Shown here: positions 1-7,873 of the stretch, piece by piece
Layout: each line of letters begins with the position of its first letter
Position numbering within the stretch: the stretch's first letter is position 1
Source: 55-13 sp964501275
GTDB lineage: Bacteria > Armatimonadota > Fimbriimonadia > Fimbriimonadales > Fimbriimonadaceae
Assembly: GCA_964501275.1 (NCBI GenBank)
Contig: CAZCSP010000004.1
Coordinates: 62,001 to 126,000 of the forward strand
Direction: 5' to 3'
DNA: 64,000 bases
The notes under the pieces: model-generated
Told to the model about the DNA's origin: nothing
The model's database searches: none
The model's input: the letters and a program-made list of their open reading frames with translations, nothing else
Made by a program: the position numbers and the translations under genes

Positions 1-46
1 TGCAGGAAAAAATGCACGAAAATCCCGGTTCCATTGAACCCGAGCC

Positions 47-114
47 AGCTACGGATTTTTGAACCTAAGATCGGTCGCGTTTTCTGAAAATTTGAACCTA
101 AGAAATCCGTAGCT
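47..114. repeat. Inverted repeat with internal direct repeats
   Basis: AGCTACGGATTT (47-58) is exactly inverted at 103-114. Inside, the phrase tttgaacctaag occurs twice (near 58-69 and 91-102). No gene lies in 1-383; the rest is this element and the duplicated leader described below. Confidence 0.7.
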
Positions 115-309
115 GAAGGGCGCGAGGAACTGGGTGAGTCCCAGGCGGCGGAACCATGTTTTCTGGCTTGCCTATCATGCCTCCACGGCTTGACGACTGT
201 TGCCACGGTGTGGGGCTACGTCCACACAGAGTTTCCTTTGGATGATCGCTGGCCCCATGCTAATATGTGGGAGGACGGCTTGTGGAATGAGGATACAAAC
301 TTGGCGATC

Positions 310-372
310 TAGCCTCAGGGCTGCGTCCTGTGGCGGGAGGAGGCCAACGGCTGGAGCGCCCTGAGGCAAAAA
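310..372 (+). repeat. Dispersed repeat, copy 1 (direct)
   Basis: A unit of about 60 bp beginning tagcctcagggctgcg and ending gagcgccctgaggc, directly upstream of the first small secreted-protein gene. A second direct copy is at 967-1031, and inverted, more diverged copies are at 754-808 and 1458-1513. The two direct copies also share about 65 bp of upstream sequence (about 241-309 versus 896-966). Confidence 0.75.
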
Positions 373-383
373 ATACCAAGAAG

Positions 384-740
384 ATGATCAAGATAGTAGT
401 TGTTACAGTTGCCGCGATAAGCTTGGGCGTTCAAGGGGTTAAGCCCGAGGACATTTACGTTCAATACAAGCCTGATTTCGAGATTGATGGCCGGATGATG
501 AGGGCTTACGAATCCGCACTGATTCGACACAAAAAGTATATGAGAGCTGAAAAGGGTTTGGACGTAGATCAATTCAAAGTTTTGCTAAAGGAAGAGCCGA
601 AATTTTTCAGAATTCACTTTGTTCCTAAGAGAGTAGCTGGCAAAAACGACCATCTAGGTTCAGGTGGAGCCCGTGCGGATATGATGTATGCCGTTGATAA
701 AACGACCTATAAGGTCTTCTTTGCTGGGGGCGGTGGCTGA
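384..740 (+). CDS. Small secreted protein, unknown family (paralogue 1)
   Basis: 118 residues. I chose ATG 384 because it begins with a Sec-type hydrophobic segment (MIKIVVVTVAAISLGVQG); a GTG at 330 would lie in the repeat and add an unlikely N-terminus. The mature part is charged, contains FEIDGR near residue 32, a lysine-rich helix-like stretch, and ends in a glycine run. The neighbour at 1090-1443 shares F-x-IDGR, a later aromatic/KR segment and a C-terminal Y-x-V-x-K-x-T, so the two look like diverged paralogues made by tandem duplication. Both lie between a direct copy of the repeat upstream and an inverted copy downstream. Function unknown. Confidence 0.6.
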   Translation: MIKIVVVTVAAISLGVQGVKPEDIYVQYKPDFEIDGRMMRAYESALIRHKKYMRAEKGLDVDQFKVLLKEEPKFFRIHFVPKRVAGKNDHLGSGGARADMMYAVDKTTYKVFFAGGGG

Positions 741-753
741 TTTTTTGTCTGCC

Positions 754-808
754 TAAGGGCGCTTAAGCCATTGGCCCCGGCCTGCCGCTGACTTGCAGCC
801 GTGAGGCT
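754..808 (-). repeat. Dispersed repeat, copy 2 (inverted)
   Basis: taagggcgcttaagcca through gccgtgaggct is the diverged reverse complement of the unit at 310-372. It follows the stop of the first small gene. The stretch 741-1089 holds no other gene, only repeat and the duplicated leader. Confidence 0.65.
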
Positions 809-966
809 TCTTCTCAGCGCAAGACCGTACATGATCCATGCATTCGTCCTCACCGTGCAGTTGGCCGATCCACACCGGATGTGGAGACATACCTTGGGAA
901 GACCGTTGGCCCAGTGCTAAGATGTAGGAGGATGGCTTGTAGAATGAAGGTACAGGCTTGGCGATC

Positions 967-1031
967 TAGCCTCAGGGCTGCGGTTCTGTGGTGGGAGGAG
1001 GCCAACGGCTGGAGCGCCCTGAGGCAAAAAA
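967..1031 (+). repeat. Dispersed repeat, copy 3 (direct)
   Basis: Near-identical to 310-372 (ctagcctcagggctgcg, then ggaggccaacggctggagcg). It lies upstream of the second small secreted-protein gene and continues a longer duplicated leader from about 896. Confidence 0.75.
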
Positions 1032-1089
1032 GTGGAGGGATATTTGTATATGATCCATCTACAGGTCAATCAGGAAAGGTAAAGCCACG

Positions 1090-1443
1090 ATGAAGCAAAC
1101 TCTATTCGTAACAGCGATGTTGTTTTCCATCTTGTTTTCAATTGGGCAGGATCCCTATGTAAATAACGAATTTGGAAAGCAGTTCGTTATAGATGGTCGT
1201 GAGATTCTAGCATTTGACAAGGCAAGAGAAAAACTCAAAACTTTAAAACCGCCAATGGAGAGGGCCTTAGATCGGTATTGGATCGGGATATCTGAGAATA
1301 ACTCAGACTATATCTTCTTCTTCTACGCTAAACCCGAGAGAGGATCTAAGCCTAGTGAATGGCCAAGCGTTAGGGGTAACGAATATCTTGTCAAGGTTAA
1401 CAAACGGACATTGGAGGCTGGCCCGTTTACACGTAGCCAATAG
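1090..1443 (+). CDS. Small secreted protein, unknown family (paralogue 2)
   Basis: 117 residues with an N-terminal signal peptide (MKQTLFVTAMLFSILFSIGQ) and a probable ribosome-binding site (aggaaaggtaaag) upstream of ATG 1090. The mature part carries FVIDGREILAFDKAREKLK, matching FEIDGR of the 384-740 product, then an aromatic segment (YIFFFYAKPERGSK) and Y-L-V-K-V-N-K-R-T near the end. No known domain recognised. The duplicated leader suggests a tandem duplication with promoter and flanking repeats, followed by strong protein divergence. Confidence 0.65.
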   Translation: MKQTLFVTAMLFSILFSIGQDPYVNNEFGKQFVIDGREILAFDKAREKLKTLKPPMERALDRYWIGISENNSDYIFFFYAKPERGSKPSEWPSVRGNEYLVKVNKRTLEAGPFTRSQ

Positions 1444-1457
1444 GCTATTTTACTATC

Positions 1458-1513
1458 TTAGGGCGCGTAGGCCACTGGCTTCTGCCCGCCACAGCCTTGC
1501 AGCCCTGAGGCTA
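1458..1513 (-). repeat. Dispersed repeat, copy 4 (inverted)
   Basis: ttagggcgcgtaggccactgg through gcagccctgaggcta is the reverse complement of the 310-372 unit and follows the stop of the second small gene, closing the second repeat-gene-repeat module. Confidence 0.65.
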
Positions 1514-1590
1514 TCTTCCCAGCCCATCCCGCGTCCAACCAAGCCAGTTGGCCAAACTCCCAAAATCGATGGTTGACAAAACCTGCTTAA

Positions 1591-1726
1591 TCGGAAGTCG
1601 GAAGTCGGAAGCCGGAAACCGGAAAGCGCCCAGTCTGGAGCGGCCCGTGGGTCGGCATGGCGGCATTGCGGCGTGGCGGGGTTGGGGACAACGCGCAACA
1701 AAACCGTGACGCCGCTATGCCGTAGG
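1591..1726. repeat. Degenerate short-unit repeats
   Basis: 1591-1626 is a run of cggaagt-like units (cggaagtcggaagtcggaag, then decaying). 1655-1726 is an imperfect palindrome: gtcggcatggcggcattgcg facing tgacgccgctatgccgtagg. This second motif resembles the element at 41973-42018. Apart from a doubtful small ORF at 1773, the stretch 1444-1896 holds nothing else that I recognise. Confidence 0.5.
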
Positions 1727-1772
1727 ACCGTCCAAAGGAACCAATTTTTCGGGCTTGCCTTCCAATAGGAAG

Positions 1773-1904
1773 ATGCAGTCGAATGTTTCCACCCAAGAGG
1801 ACATCCTCTATGCGCAACCGCCGGACTGGCTCCAATGTGCAGTCGAGGATGACGATGATCAAACCCGAGAAGACTCCGAAGAACTGACGCTGGGCTTTAT
1901 CTAG
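1773..1904 (+). CDS. Possible small acidic protein or gene remnant
   Basis: A 43-residue frame starting at ATG 1773 (MQSNVSTQEDILYAQPPDWL) and ending in an acidic tail (VEDDDDQTREDSEELTLGFI). The frame stays open upstream to about 1707 with protein-like composition, so it may be the 3' end of a decayed longer gene. Its end overlaps the 3' end of the opposite-strand esterase by 8 bp. No clear ribosome-binding site. Function unknown. Confidence 0.25.
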   Translation: MQSNVSTQEDILYAQPPDWLQCAVEDDDDQTREDSEELTLGFI

Positions 1905-2715
1905 TCAGGTGGGTCTTCAGCCAGGCGATGCCGTCTTGCATGGCTTTCATGACCTCGGCGTTGCTGGATGGGATCTCATGCTTCATCCCTTCGATGTAAC
2001 GCGCCTCGACCTTGGTGCCGTTGGCTTTTAGCTTGGATTCCAGCCACTTGCTCTGAGCCACCGGAACAACCGGGTCGGCGGTGCCGTGGACGATGAAGAC
2101 GGGCGGGGTCCGGCGGTCGATGAAGTTGACCGGGCTGGCGGCCTTGATCTCTGCCGCCGATTCACCCTTGGCCTTGCCCAGGATAGTCTGAAAGAGCGTG
2201 TCGTAGCTGGCCGGATAGTCGCGGGACATATCGGTGGGGCCAAAGATGTCCAACACGGCGCGCACTCGGCTGGAGTGGCGGGGGTATTCGGCAGTCTTGG
2301 CGTCTCGGGTATCGGTGAAGCCCAGCAGCAAAGCCATGTGCCCTCCGGCGCTGGCACCGCTGGCGCCAATCCGGTTTGGGTCGATGCCGAGCTTGGCAGC
2401 GTTCTCCCGCAGATAGCGGACCGCCGTCTGGGCATCATCGTAAAACCCTGGCCAGCGGGTCTTCGGAGCGAGGCGGTATTGCACGGACGCGGCCAACATC
2501 CCTTGCTTGGCGATGGCTTCGCACAGAGCCTTCATGTCTCGCTTGTCCCCCATAATCCAGGCCCCACCATGGATCACCACCACCGCCGCCTTGGTGGCGA
2601 CGGAAGGGTCGGGGCGGTAGATGTCCATTTTTAGCTCAAAGCCGGTCGGTCGGGAGTAGACGACATCCGTATCCACCTTGGGAGCCAGAATGAGCAAAGC
2701 GAGCGTCGAGAGCAT
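1897..2715 (-). CDS. Alpha/beta hydrolase, carboxylesterase-like (BD-FAE type)
   Basis: 272 residues. A short hydrophobic N-terminus (MLSTLALLILAPK) suggests export. The oxyanion-hole motif HGGAW is near residue 49, the nucleophile elbow is GASGASAGG, the acid lies in HGTADPVVP and the catalytic His in GMKHEIP: the complete Ser-Asp-His set of the HGGXW esterase/lipase group. Members hydrolyse small acyl esters or feruloyl/acetyl-xylan side chains; the substrate here cannot be told. It lies 18 bp downstream of hspR on the same strand, so readthrough from the heat-shock pair is possible. Length is normal. Confidence 0.85.
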   Translation of the reverse strand: MLSTLALLILAPKVDTDVVYSRPTGFELKMDIYRPDPSVATKAAVVVIHGGAWIMGDKRDMKALCEAIAKQGMLAASVQYRLAPKTRWPGFYDDAQTAVRYLRENAAKLGIDPNRIGASGASAGGHMALLLGFTDTRDAKTAEYPRHSSRVRAVLDIFGPTDMSRDYPASYDTLFQTILGKAKGESAAEIKAASPVNFIDRRTPPVFIVHGTADPVVPVAQSKWLESKLKANGTKVEARYIEGMKHEIPSSNAEVMKAMQDGIAWLKTHLTR

Positions 2716-2733
2716 GATGATGATAGTACGTCC

Positions 2734-3138
2734 CTAAATGTCGGAGGTTCGCCTGACCCGGATATTGGGCACAGGCAGGAGGGATTCGTCCTTGCGCAAG
2801 GGGATGGTGCTGTTGCCCAGGAGCTGCTGAATCCTCGCCTCGGCTTCGGAGACGTAGTCCGCGACCTGCTTCTCCATGTCGGTGCGAATCTCCTCGATGT
2901 CGTCCAGGAGTCTCAGGATCAGCTCCACCCCGGCCAGATTCACGCCCATATCTTGGGTGAGGTGCTGGATGCGGCGGACCCGGTGAATGTCGTTTTCAGA
3001 GTACAGACGGTTCTTCGCCCCCACCCTCGCTGGCACTACCAACCCAAGCCGCTCGTATTGCCGGAGCGTCTGGGGGTGGACTCCGCATAGCTGCGCTGCG
3101 ACGCCGATCATGTAGACGGGCTGGTTCTCGCTTCTCAT
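2734..3138 (-). CDS. hspR: HspR-type MerR-family heat-shock repressor
   Basis: 134 residues. The N-terminal winged-helix matches MerR/HspR: YMIGVAAQLCGVHPQTLRQYERLGLV, then a wing rich in R and N, then a coiled-coil region ending in KDESLL. HspR proteins repress dnaK/dnaJ/clpB operons by binding HAIR palindromes, usually with DnaK as co-repressor. The start ATG overlaps the dnaJ stop by 4 bp (ATGA), so the two are translationally coupled. A HAIR-like palindrome lies upstream of the pair at 4159-4179, consistent with autoregulation. dnaK and grpE are not in this window. Confidence 0.88.
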   Translation of the reverse strand: MRSENQPVYMIGVAAQLCGVHPQTLRQYERLGLVVPARVGAKNRLYSENDIHRVRRIQHLTQDMGVNLAGVELILRLLDDIEEIRTDMEKQVADYVSEAEARIQQLLGNSTIPLRKDESLLPVPNIRVRRTSDI

Positions 3139-4082
3139 CGAGCGGCGGCCTCCTCCATCTCGGCAAGCTGTTCGAGAAGCTTCCGTTGAGCTTCCGTTGG
3201 TTTCTTGGGCACGGTGATTTTGATACGAGCCATGAGGTCTCCCCGCCCACCGTTCAACCGCGAGATGCCCTGTCCGCCCAGTCGGAACATTTGCCCGCTT
3301 TGAGTCCCCTCGGGAATCTTCATCTTCACTGCGGATCGCAACGTGGGAACGCGAATCTCCCCGCCAAGAGCCGCGACGGTGAAGGGAACCGGGACATCGA
3401 CTTCCAGCTTGTCATCTGCCAGCTTGAATTGAGAATGGGCTGCCCACTTGATGACGACGTAGAGGTCTCCCGCCTTGCCATTGGCCCCCGCCGCGCCCTT
3501 GCCGGGGACGCGCAGCTTCTTGCCATCTTGGATACCTGCCGGGATCGTGACTTCGACTTTTTTAGTGGTGGGAACGGTGGAGATACCTTCACGGCCCCGT
3601 TGGGCGTCCATGGTCTGATAGGTCAGGACTCGCTTGGTGCCCGAGTCCACCTCTTCCAGAGGAATCTCGATGGTCTTCTCCACGTCTCGGGGTCGAGCGG
3701 TGTCCAGGTCCTCGATCTTGAATTGTGCCCCGCCTCGGTTCCCGCCAAAGCCTCCGCCGAAGAACTGCTCGAAGATCGACTCGAACCCGCCGCCACCGCC
3801 TCCGCCGACATGAAATCCGCCGAAATCCTGCCCGGGAACACCGCCCTGGAACTGGTCGGCATGCTCCCAGTGCTCTCCGTACTGGTCGTAGAGTTTCCGC
3901 TTTTCCGGGTTGCCAAGCACTTCATGGGCCTCGCTGATCTCTTTGAACTTGGCTTCGGCCGTTTTGTCGTTTGGGTTGACATCAGGGTGGTACTTGCGCG
4001 CCAGCTTCCGGTACGCCGACCGTATCTCCTTCTCATCCGCACCCCGCTTCACGCCGAGAACCGAGTAAAAATCCTTTGCCAT
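3135..4082 (-). CDS. dnaJ: DnaJ/CbpA-type co-chaperone
   Basis: 315 residues from ATG 4082; an upstream extension of the frame runs through a palindromic repeat and is not credible. The J domain covers about residues 4-70 with HPD at 32-34, followed by a Gly/Phe-rich linker with a seven-glycine run. Two C-terminal substrate-binding barrels follow, closing with PKKPTEAQRKLLEQL. The CxxCxGxG zinc fingers of type I DnaJ are absent, so this is type II (CbpA-like). It would stimulate DnaK ATPase and deliver unfolded clients. It is the first gene of the dnaJ-hspR pair. Confidence 0.92.
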   Translation of the reverse strand: MAKDFYSVLGVKRGADEKEIRSAYRKLARKYHPDVNPNDKTAEAKFKEISEAHEVLGNPEKRKLYDQYGEHWEHADQFQGGVPGQDFGGFHVGGGGGGGFESIFEQFFGGGFGGNRGGAQFKIEDLDTARPRDVEKTIEIPLEEVDSGTKRVLTYQTMDAQRGREGISTVPTTKKVEVTIPAGIQDGKKLRVPGKGAAGANGKAGDLYVVIKWAAHSQFKLADDKLEVDVPVPFTVAALGGEIRVPTLRSAVKMKIPEGTQSGQMFRLGGQGISRLNGGRGDLMARIKITVPKKPTEAQRKLLEQLAEMEEAAAR

Positions 4083-4087
4083 GTTGG

Positions 4088-4156
4088 TATTGCTTGATTG
4101 CTGGATTGCTGGATTGCTGGATTGCTTTAATCTAGCATTCCAGCAATCAAGCAATT
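4088..4156. repeat. gattgctg octamer palindrome, copy a
   Basis: Four or five direct copies of an 8-base unit (gattgctg/gattgctt) run into a complementary right arm (cattccagcaatcaagcaat), forming a long hairpin. It lies in the 5' untranslated region of dnaJ, between the HAIR-like site and the start codon. Related copies are at 5116-5223, 13838-13910, 38504-38637 and 39194-39260. Confidence 0.85.
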
Positions 4157-4158
4157 CA

Positions 4159-4179
4159 CATGAGTATATAACGCTCAAG
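4159..4179 (-). promoter_or_regulatory. HAIR-like HspR operator upstream of dnaJ-hspR
   Basis: On the minus strand the site reads CTTGAGC-N7-ACTCATG, matching the HspR consensus CTTGAGT-N7-ACTCAAG at 6 of 7 positions in each arm with the correct 7-base spacer. A possible minus-strand promoter overlaps it (TTGTCA near 4185-4190, TATACT near 4164-4169, short 15-base spacing). HspR binding would block this promoter. Confidence 0.65.
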
Positions 4180-4262
4180 CCCTTGACAATGATTCCACAA
4201 ATAGGCCATGCATCTCCTTACCCATCCTGAGGGACCAGGGAAAAATGCCGATGTAACGGTAT

Positions 4263-5114
4263 GTGGACCTGCGTAGCCTAGAGATCAAGATCGCCCGGAG
4301 CGAAAACCTTCCGGTGCTGCCCCAAATCGTCAGCCAAGTTCTGAAACTGGCCGACGATCCTGATGCTTCTCCCAAGAGCATGGAGGTCATCATCGAGCGA
4401 GATCCAGCGATTACGGCCAAGATTCTGCGCGTGTCCAACTCTTCCTATTACGGGCTAAGTCAGGTTCCCTCGATCGGTCGGGCCATCAACATGTTGGGCA
4501 TGAACACGATTCGCTCCCTGGTTGTCGGCGTAGCCTATCAGCAGATTATGTCGGGACGGGCCGTCGCCAGCCACTTCAACAAACTGGAGTTCTGGCGCCA
4601 TAGCCTCGGAGTGGCCACAGGAGCGCGAATCCTGGCCAAGCTCAAGATGCCAATGCGCACCGAGGAACTCTATGTGGCGGGCATGATGCACGATGTCGGC
4701 CTACTGGTCATGGACCGGTTCCACCCCCTGGAATTGGACAAAGCGGTGGGGTATGCGACAGACGAAGGGATAAGGCTTCATGAGGCCGAGAACCTGCTTT
4801 TCGGGTTCGACCACAGCAAACTGGGTGGCGTTCTGGCTAGGCAATGGGGCTTATCTGAAGTCGTGGTCGATGCGGTCCAATACCACCATCAGACAGACAT
4901 GGATGAGAACAACAGCGCTTCCACCGCCATCGTCGCCCTCGCCAACACCTTGGCCCACCAATGCGGCCTCACCAACAACGTTCCATCCATGGACATCGAA
5001 GTGGACGAGATGCTGCTGGAGACGGTCGGAATGCCCGCTGAGCAACTAGACGTGATTAAGAACGTCATCGCCCAAGAGGTTGCCCGGGCCGAAGAAGCGT
5101 TTGGAATCGTTTGA
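4263..5114 (+). CDS. HDOD-domain signalling protein
   Basis: 283 residues from GTG 4263. The product matches the HDOD (HD-related output) domain over most of its length: LPVLPQIVSQVLKLADDP, then IIERDPAITAKILRVSNSS, SIGRAINMLGMNTIRSLV and MMHDVGLLVMD. HDOD proteins are regulatory output modules found in bacterial signalling and motility networks and usually lack phosphodiesterase activity. No receiver or GGDEF domain is attached. It is divergent from dnaJ and convergent with the EF-G-like gene, with a palindromic repeat after its stop. Confidence 0.85.
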   Translation: MDLRSLEIKIARSENLPVLPQIVSQVLKLADDPDASPKSMEVIIERDPAITAKILRVSNSSYYGLSQVPSIGRAINMLGMNTIRSLVVGVAYQQIMSGRAVASHFNKLEFWRHSLGVATGARILAKLKMPMRTEELYVAGMMHDVGLLVMDRFHPLELDKAVGYATDEGIRLHEAENLLFGFDHSKLGGVLARQWGLSEVVVDAVQYHHQTDMDENNSASTAIVALANTLAHQCGLTNNVPSMDIEVDEMLLETVGMPAEQLDVIKNVIAQEVARAEEAFGIV

Positions 5115-5115
5115 G

Positions 5116-5223
5116 CAGTTGGACTGCTGGATTGCTTGAATGCTGAGGGTTTTCTCACGGTCAATACGAACCGGCGATCTCCCGAATTTCCAGTTTATGT
5201 ATTCCAGCAATCCAACAATTAAG
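5116..5223. repeat. gattgctg octamer palindrome, copy b
   Basis: Left arm 5116-5147 (gcagttggactgctggattg, then cttgaatgctgag); right arm 5200-5223 (tattccagcaatccaacaat). The loop of about 50 bp is unrelated. It fills the spacer between the convergent HDOD and EF-G-like genes and may act as a transcript end. Confidence 0.75.
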
Positions 5224-5229
5224 CCACCC

Positions 5230-7302
5230 CTAGTGTTCCGACTCGTGCGCTGCGCGCTGCTTCGCATACTCGGCGATCAGCGTTTGTTGCTCGGGATGGG
5301 GGAGTTCTTCGTAGTGGTCTACGCTTTGGCGGAACCTGCCTCGACCCTTGGTGATCGACCGGAGATCGAGCGCATAGCGCATCATGGTGGCCATCGGGAC
5401 GGTGGCCTTGATGCGGGTCTTACCGGGGGTAATGGGGTCCATACCCTGCATCCTCCCTCGACGACCGTTTAGGTCGCCCACCACGTCGCCCACACACTCG
5501 TCGGGAACGTCTACCTCGACCTCCAAGACGGGTTCCAGGATCACGGCTTGCGCCTTTTCTGCCGCCGCTCTCAGCGCCAACGCCCCGGCTGTCTTGAACG
5601 CCTGCTCGTTGGAGTCCACGTCGTGGTAGCTTCCATCGACCACCGTCACCTTGAAGTCCACCACTGGATAGCCTGCGACCAAACCGTGATCAGCGGCTTC
5701 GCGGATGCCCTTCTCGATGGCGGGGATGAAGTTCTTGGGAATCGCACCGCCCACGACTTTGTTGTCAAAGGTGAAGCCGCCACCTCTTTCCAGCGGCTGG
5801 AGCTCGATCCAACAGTCGCCGAACTGGCCCTTGCCGCCCGTCTGCCGCTTGTGCCGCCCTTGAGCCTTGGCCGTTCCACGCACGGTCTCCTTATAGGGAA
5901 CTCGGGCGTCCTCGATCTTGACATTCACCCCGAACTTGGACTTCATCTTCTCGATGATGGTTTCCAAGTGGATGTCGCCCATGCCCTCCAAGATTTCCTG
6001 GTGTGCGATGGCGTCCCGGGAATGGCGGAAAGTGGGGTCCTCTTCCATCAGTCGCGTAATAGCGGTTCCCAGTTTGTCCTCGTCTGCTTTGGTCGCGGGA
6101 ACGACCGCGATGCGGTAGATCGGCTCCGGGAAGTCGATGGGCGGGAGCATGACTTTGTCCTTGGCGCTGCAAAGGGTGTCGCCGGTGTGGGTGTCCTGAA
6201 GTTTGGCGATGGCGCAGATGTCCCCCGCGCTCACGATTTGGGCCGCTTCTTGACCCTTGCCATGGGGGAAGAAGAGGTTGTGGACCCGCTCATCCTTCTC
6301 CCGATTCACGTTCAGAACGTGATCGTCGGCTTTTAGGGTGCCGGAGAAGATGCGAACGAAATTGATCTTGCCGACGAACGGGTCGGCGGTCGTCTTGAAA
6401 ACGAATCCGGCCAGCGATCCGTTGGGGTCGGGTTTGACCTCTTTGCCGTCCAAGATCTTGGGCATCTCGGCGGGGGAGGGAAGCTCGTGAATGATGCGAT
6501 CCAGAAGCGTCGCTACCCCGATACCACTTGCGGCGGAGCCTAGAAGGATGGGTACGACTTTGCCCTGCTCTACGCCAACAAGAAGTCCGTGTTCGATCTC
6601 ATCCTCGGTGAGTTGCTCGCCCTCCAGGTACTTCATGGCGAGATCGTCGTCGCCCTCTGCCGCCGCATCCATCATCTTCTCGCGACGCTCAGCGGCCTCT
6701 TCGGTGTAGCCAGCGGGTACATCCTCGACCTCCACGCCCCGGTCCTTGCCCTTATAGACCTTCATATTTAGAAGGTCAAGAACCCCGCTGAAGGCGGCTT
6801 GGTGCCCGATGGGAATTTGCACGCCTACCACCTTGCGCCCGTATCGTTCGTGCAAGGTGTTCATGAGGCCCTCATAGTCGGCATTGTCGCGCTCAAGCTT
6901 GTTTACAAAAATGCACTTCGCAAGGCCATGTTCCTCGGCGATCTCCCAGGCGAGCTCGAAGCCCACATCCAGGTCTGCCTTGGCCTCGGTGACGATGATC
7001 ATCGCCTCCACAACTCGGGCTACCCCATGCAGGTCGCCGATAAAGTCGGGATAGCCGGGGACGTCGATGAGGTTGACTTTAACCCCGTTCCATTCAAGGG
7101 GGACGATGCTGGCATTGAGAGAGATCTTGCGCCGGATTTCAAGTGGGTCGAAGTCGGACTGCGTGTTTCCGGCGTCCACGTTTCCAACTCGGTCGGATGC
7201 CCCGGCGGTGTAGAGCATGTGCTCGACAAGCATGGTCTTGCCGCTGCCGCCGTGGCCGACAATCGCGACGTTTCTAATGTTCTCAGCAGAATACTGCTTC
7301 AT
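5230..7302 (-). CDS. Elongation factor G-like translational GTPase (EF-G2 type)
   Basis: 690 residues, normal EF-G length. G1 is GHGGSGKT (16-23) rather than the AHIDAGKTT of housekeeping EF-G. Switch II is DVPGYPDF (80-87), with Tyr where canonical EF-G has His, and G4 is NKLE (134-137). Domains II-V follow, including the domain IV region (KRQTGGKGQFGDCWIELQPL) and a C-terminal NGRRGRMQGMDP. These substitutions are typical of the EF-G2 paralogue family found in Thermus and many other bacteria, so the gene is probably not the main fusA; rpsL/rpsG/tuf neighbours are also absent. It is expected to bind GTP and ribosomes, with an undefined accessory role. Confidence 0.88.
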   Translation of the reverse strand: MKQYSAENIRNVAIVGHGGSGKTMLVEHMLYTAGASDRVGNVDAGNTQSDFDPLEIRRKISLNASIVPLEWNGVKVNLIDVPGYPDFIGDLHGVARVVEAMIIVTEAKADLDVGFELAWEIAEEHGLAKCIFVNKLERDNADYEGLMNTLHERYGRKVVGVQIPIGHQAAFSGVLDLLNMKVYKGKDRGVEVEDVPAGYTEEAAERREKMMDAAAEGDDDLAMKYLEGEQLTEDEIEHGLLVGVEQGKVVPILLGSAASGIGVATLLDRIIHELPSPAEMPKILDGKEVKPDPNGSLAGFVFKTTADPFVGKINFVRIFSGTLKADDHVLNVNREKDERVHNLFFPHGKGQEAAQIVSAGDICAIAKLQDTHTGDTLCSAKDKVMLPPIDFPEPIYRIAVVPATKADEDKLGTAITRLMEEDPTFRHSRDAIAHQEILEGMGDIHLETIIEKMKSKFGVNVKIEDARVPYKETVRGTAKAQGRHKRQTGGKGQFGDCWIELQPLERGGGFTFDNKVVGGAIPKNFIPAIEKGIREAADHGLVAGYPVVDFKVTVVDGSYHDVDSNEQAFKTAGALALRAAAEKAQAVILEPVLEVEVDVPDECVGDVVGDLNGRRGRMQGMDPITPGKTRIKATVPMATMMRYALDLRSITKGRGRFRQSVDHYEELPHPEQQTLIAEYAKQRAAHESEH

Positions 7303-7436
7303 GGGAACCCTCCTTTGGGTGAGAATTCTAGGCAGTATTCACTCAGGGCGCGGCAACGGAGGCTTCCTCCATTCCCAGTTCAGATCGTCAATCCATCATC
7401 CCAATAAGCCCCAGGCGTCCACCGCCGTATCTCATC

Positions 7437-7606
7437 TTACGCTTTTTTTAGGAGATGGTTAAGGGTTTTGTCCTCATTTCTGTTTCCTGTCCTCACTTCC
7501 ACCCACTTCCGATGGAAGTTCATGACAACGATGAGGTCGTCGAGGAAGTCGGTACCGAGGAGGCCGTCGATGTTGGCGTTCGGCTTAAAGTGAACACTCA
7601 GAGAAC
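7437..7606 (-). pseudogene. Remnant of a retropepsin-like aspartic protease
   Basis: The frame reads HFKPNANIDGLLGTDFLDD, then LIVVMNFHRKWVEVR, before ending at 7437. IDGLLGxDFL plus a hydrophobic strand and basic turn is the C-terminal half of clan AA aspartic proteases. The N-terminal half with the catalytic DTG is missing; the upstream sequence belongs in another frame to the neighbouring remnant. Probably a truncated gene rather than a functional enzyme. Confidence 0.5.
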
Positions 7607-7828
7607 CAAGACTGTTCCGGCTGGCAATTCCTTGAAGCACACGACGGCAGAGCGGGTTGGTTTAATCTGCATCGCTTCTTCATAGAGGGCATCTCTATCT
7701 GCATTGTGGGCGAGAACCCGGGACAGTACTTATCCAGTGCGTTTGCTCATCTTGTGGTCGCCCAAGAGCACCCACTCGCCGTCGTACTTCTGCGAGAGTT
7801 CCTTTATGGTGAGGATGGGATTTGCCAT
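7598..7828 (-). pseudogene. Small protein gene interrupted by an in-frame stop
   Basis: ATG 7828 opens MANPILTIKELSQKYDGEWV. After 32 codons a TAA (7730-7732) interrupts, but the same frame then continues with convincing protein sequence (VLSRVLAHNADRDALYEEAM, then ending in ELPAGTVLVL) up to the TGA at 7598-7600. As I recall, small proteins of this DGEWVL type are often encoded just before aspartyl-protease-like genes, as here. The internal stop and the truncated partner suggest that the pair is decaying together. Confidence 0.55.
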
Positions 7829-7873
7829 GTCTGTCTGGATATTATATGTACCAGTGGCCTGTCCAATCGCTCG

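Noticed and set aside
881..1093. Open frame of 70 codons upstream of the second small secreted-protein gene
   Set aside because: It reads through the dispersed repeat and leader and shares no features with a protein; the same frame appears in the other copy only because of the duplication.
1587..1862. Minus-strand 91-codon frame between the second small gene and the esterase
   Set aside because: It crosses repeat arrays, has no ribosome-binding site and no protein-like pattern.
2086..2634. Long plus-strand frames opposite the esterase, dnaJ, EF-G-like and trmFO genes
   Set aside because: They are antisense shadows of strongly supported genes with high third-position GC.
7308..7440. Possible promoter or small gene upstream of the EF-G-like gene
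   Set aside because: I saw no convincing -35/-10 pair and no frame with a ribosome-binding site.
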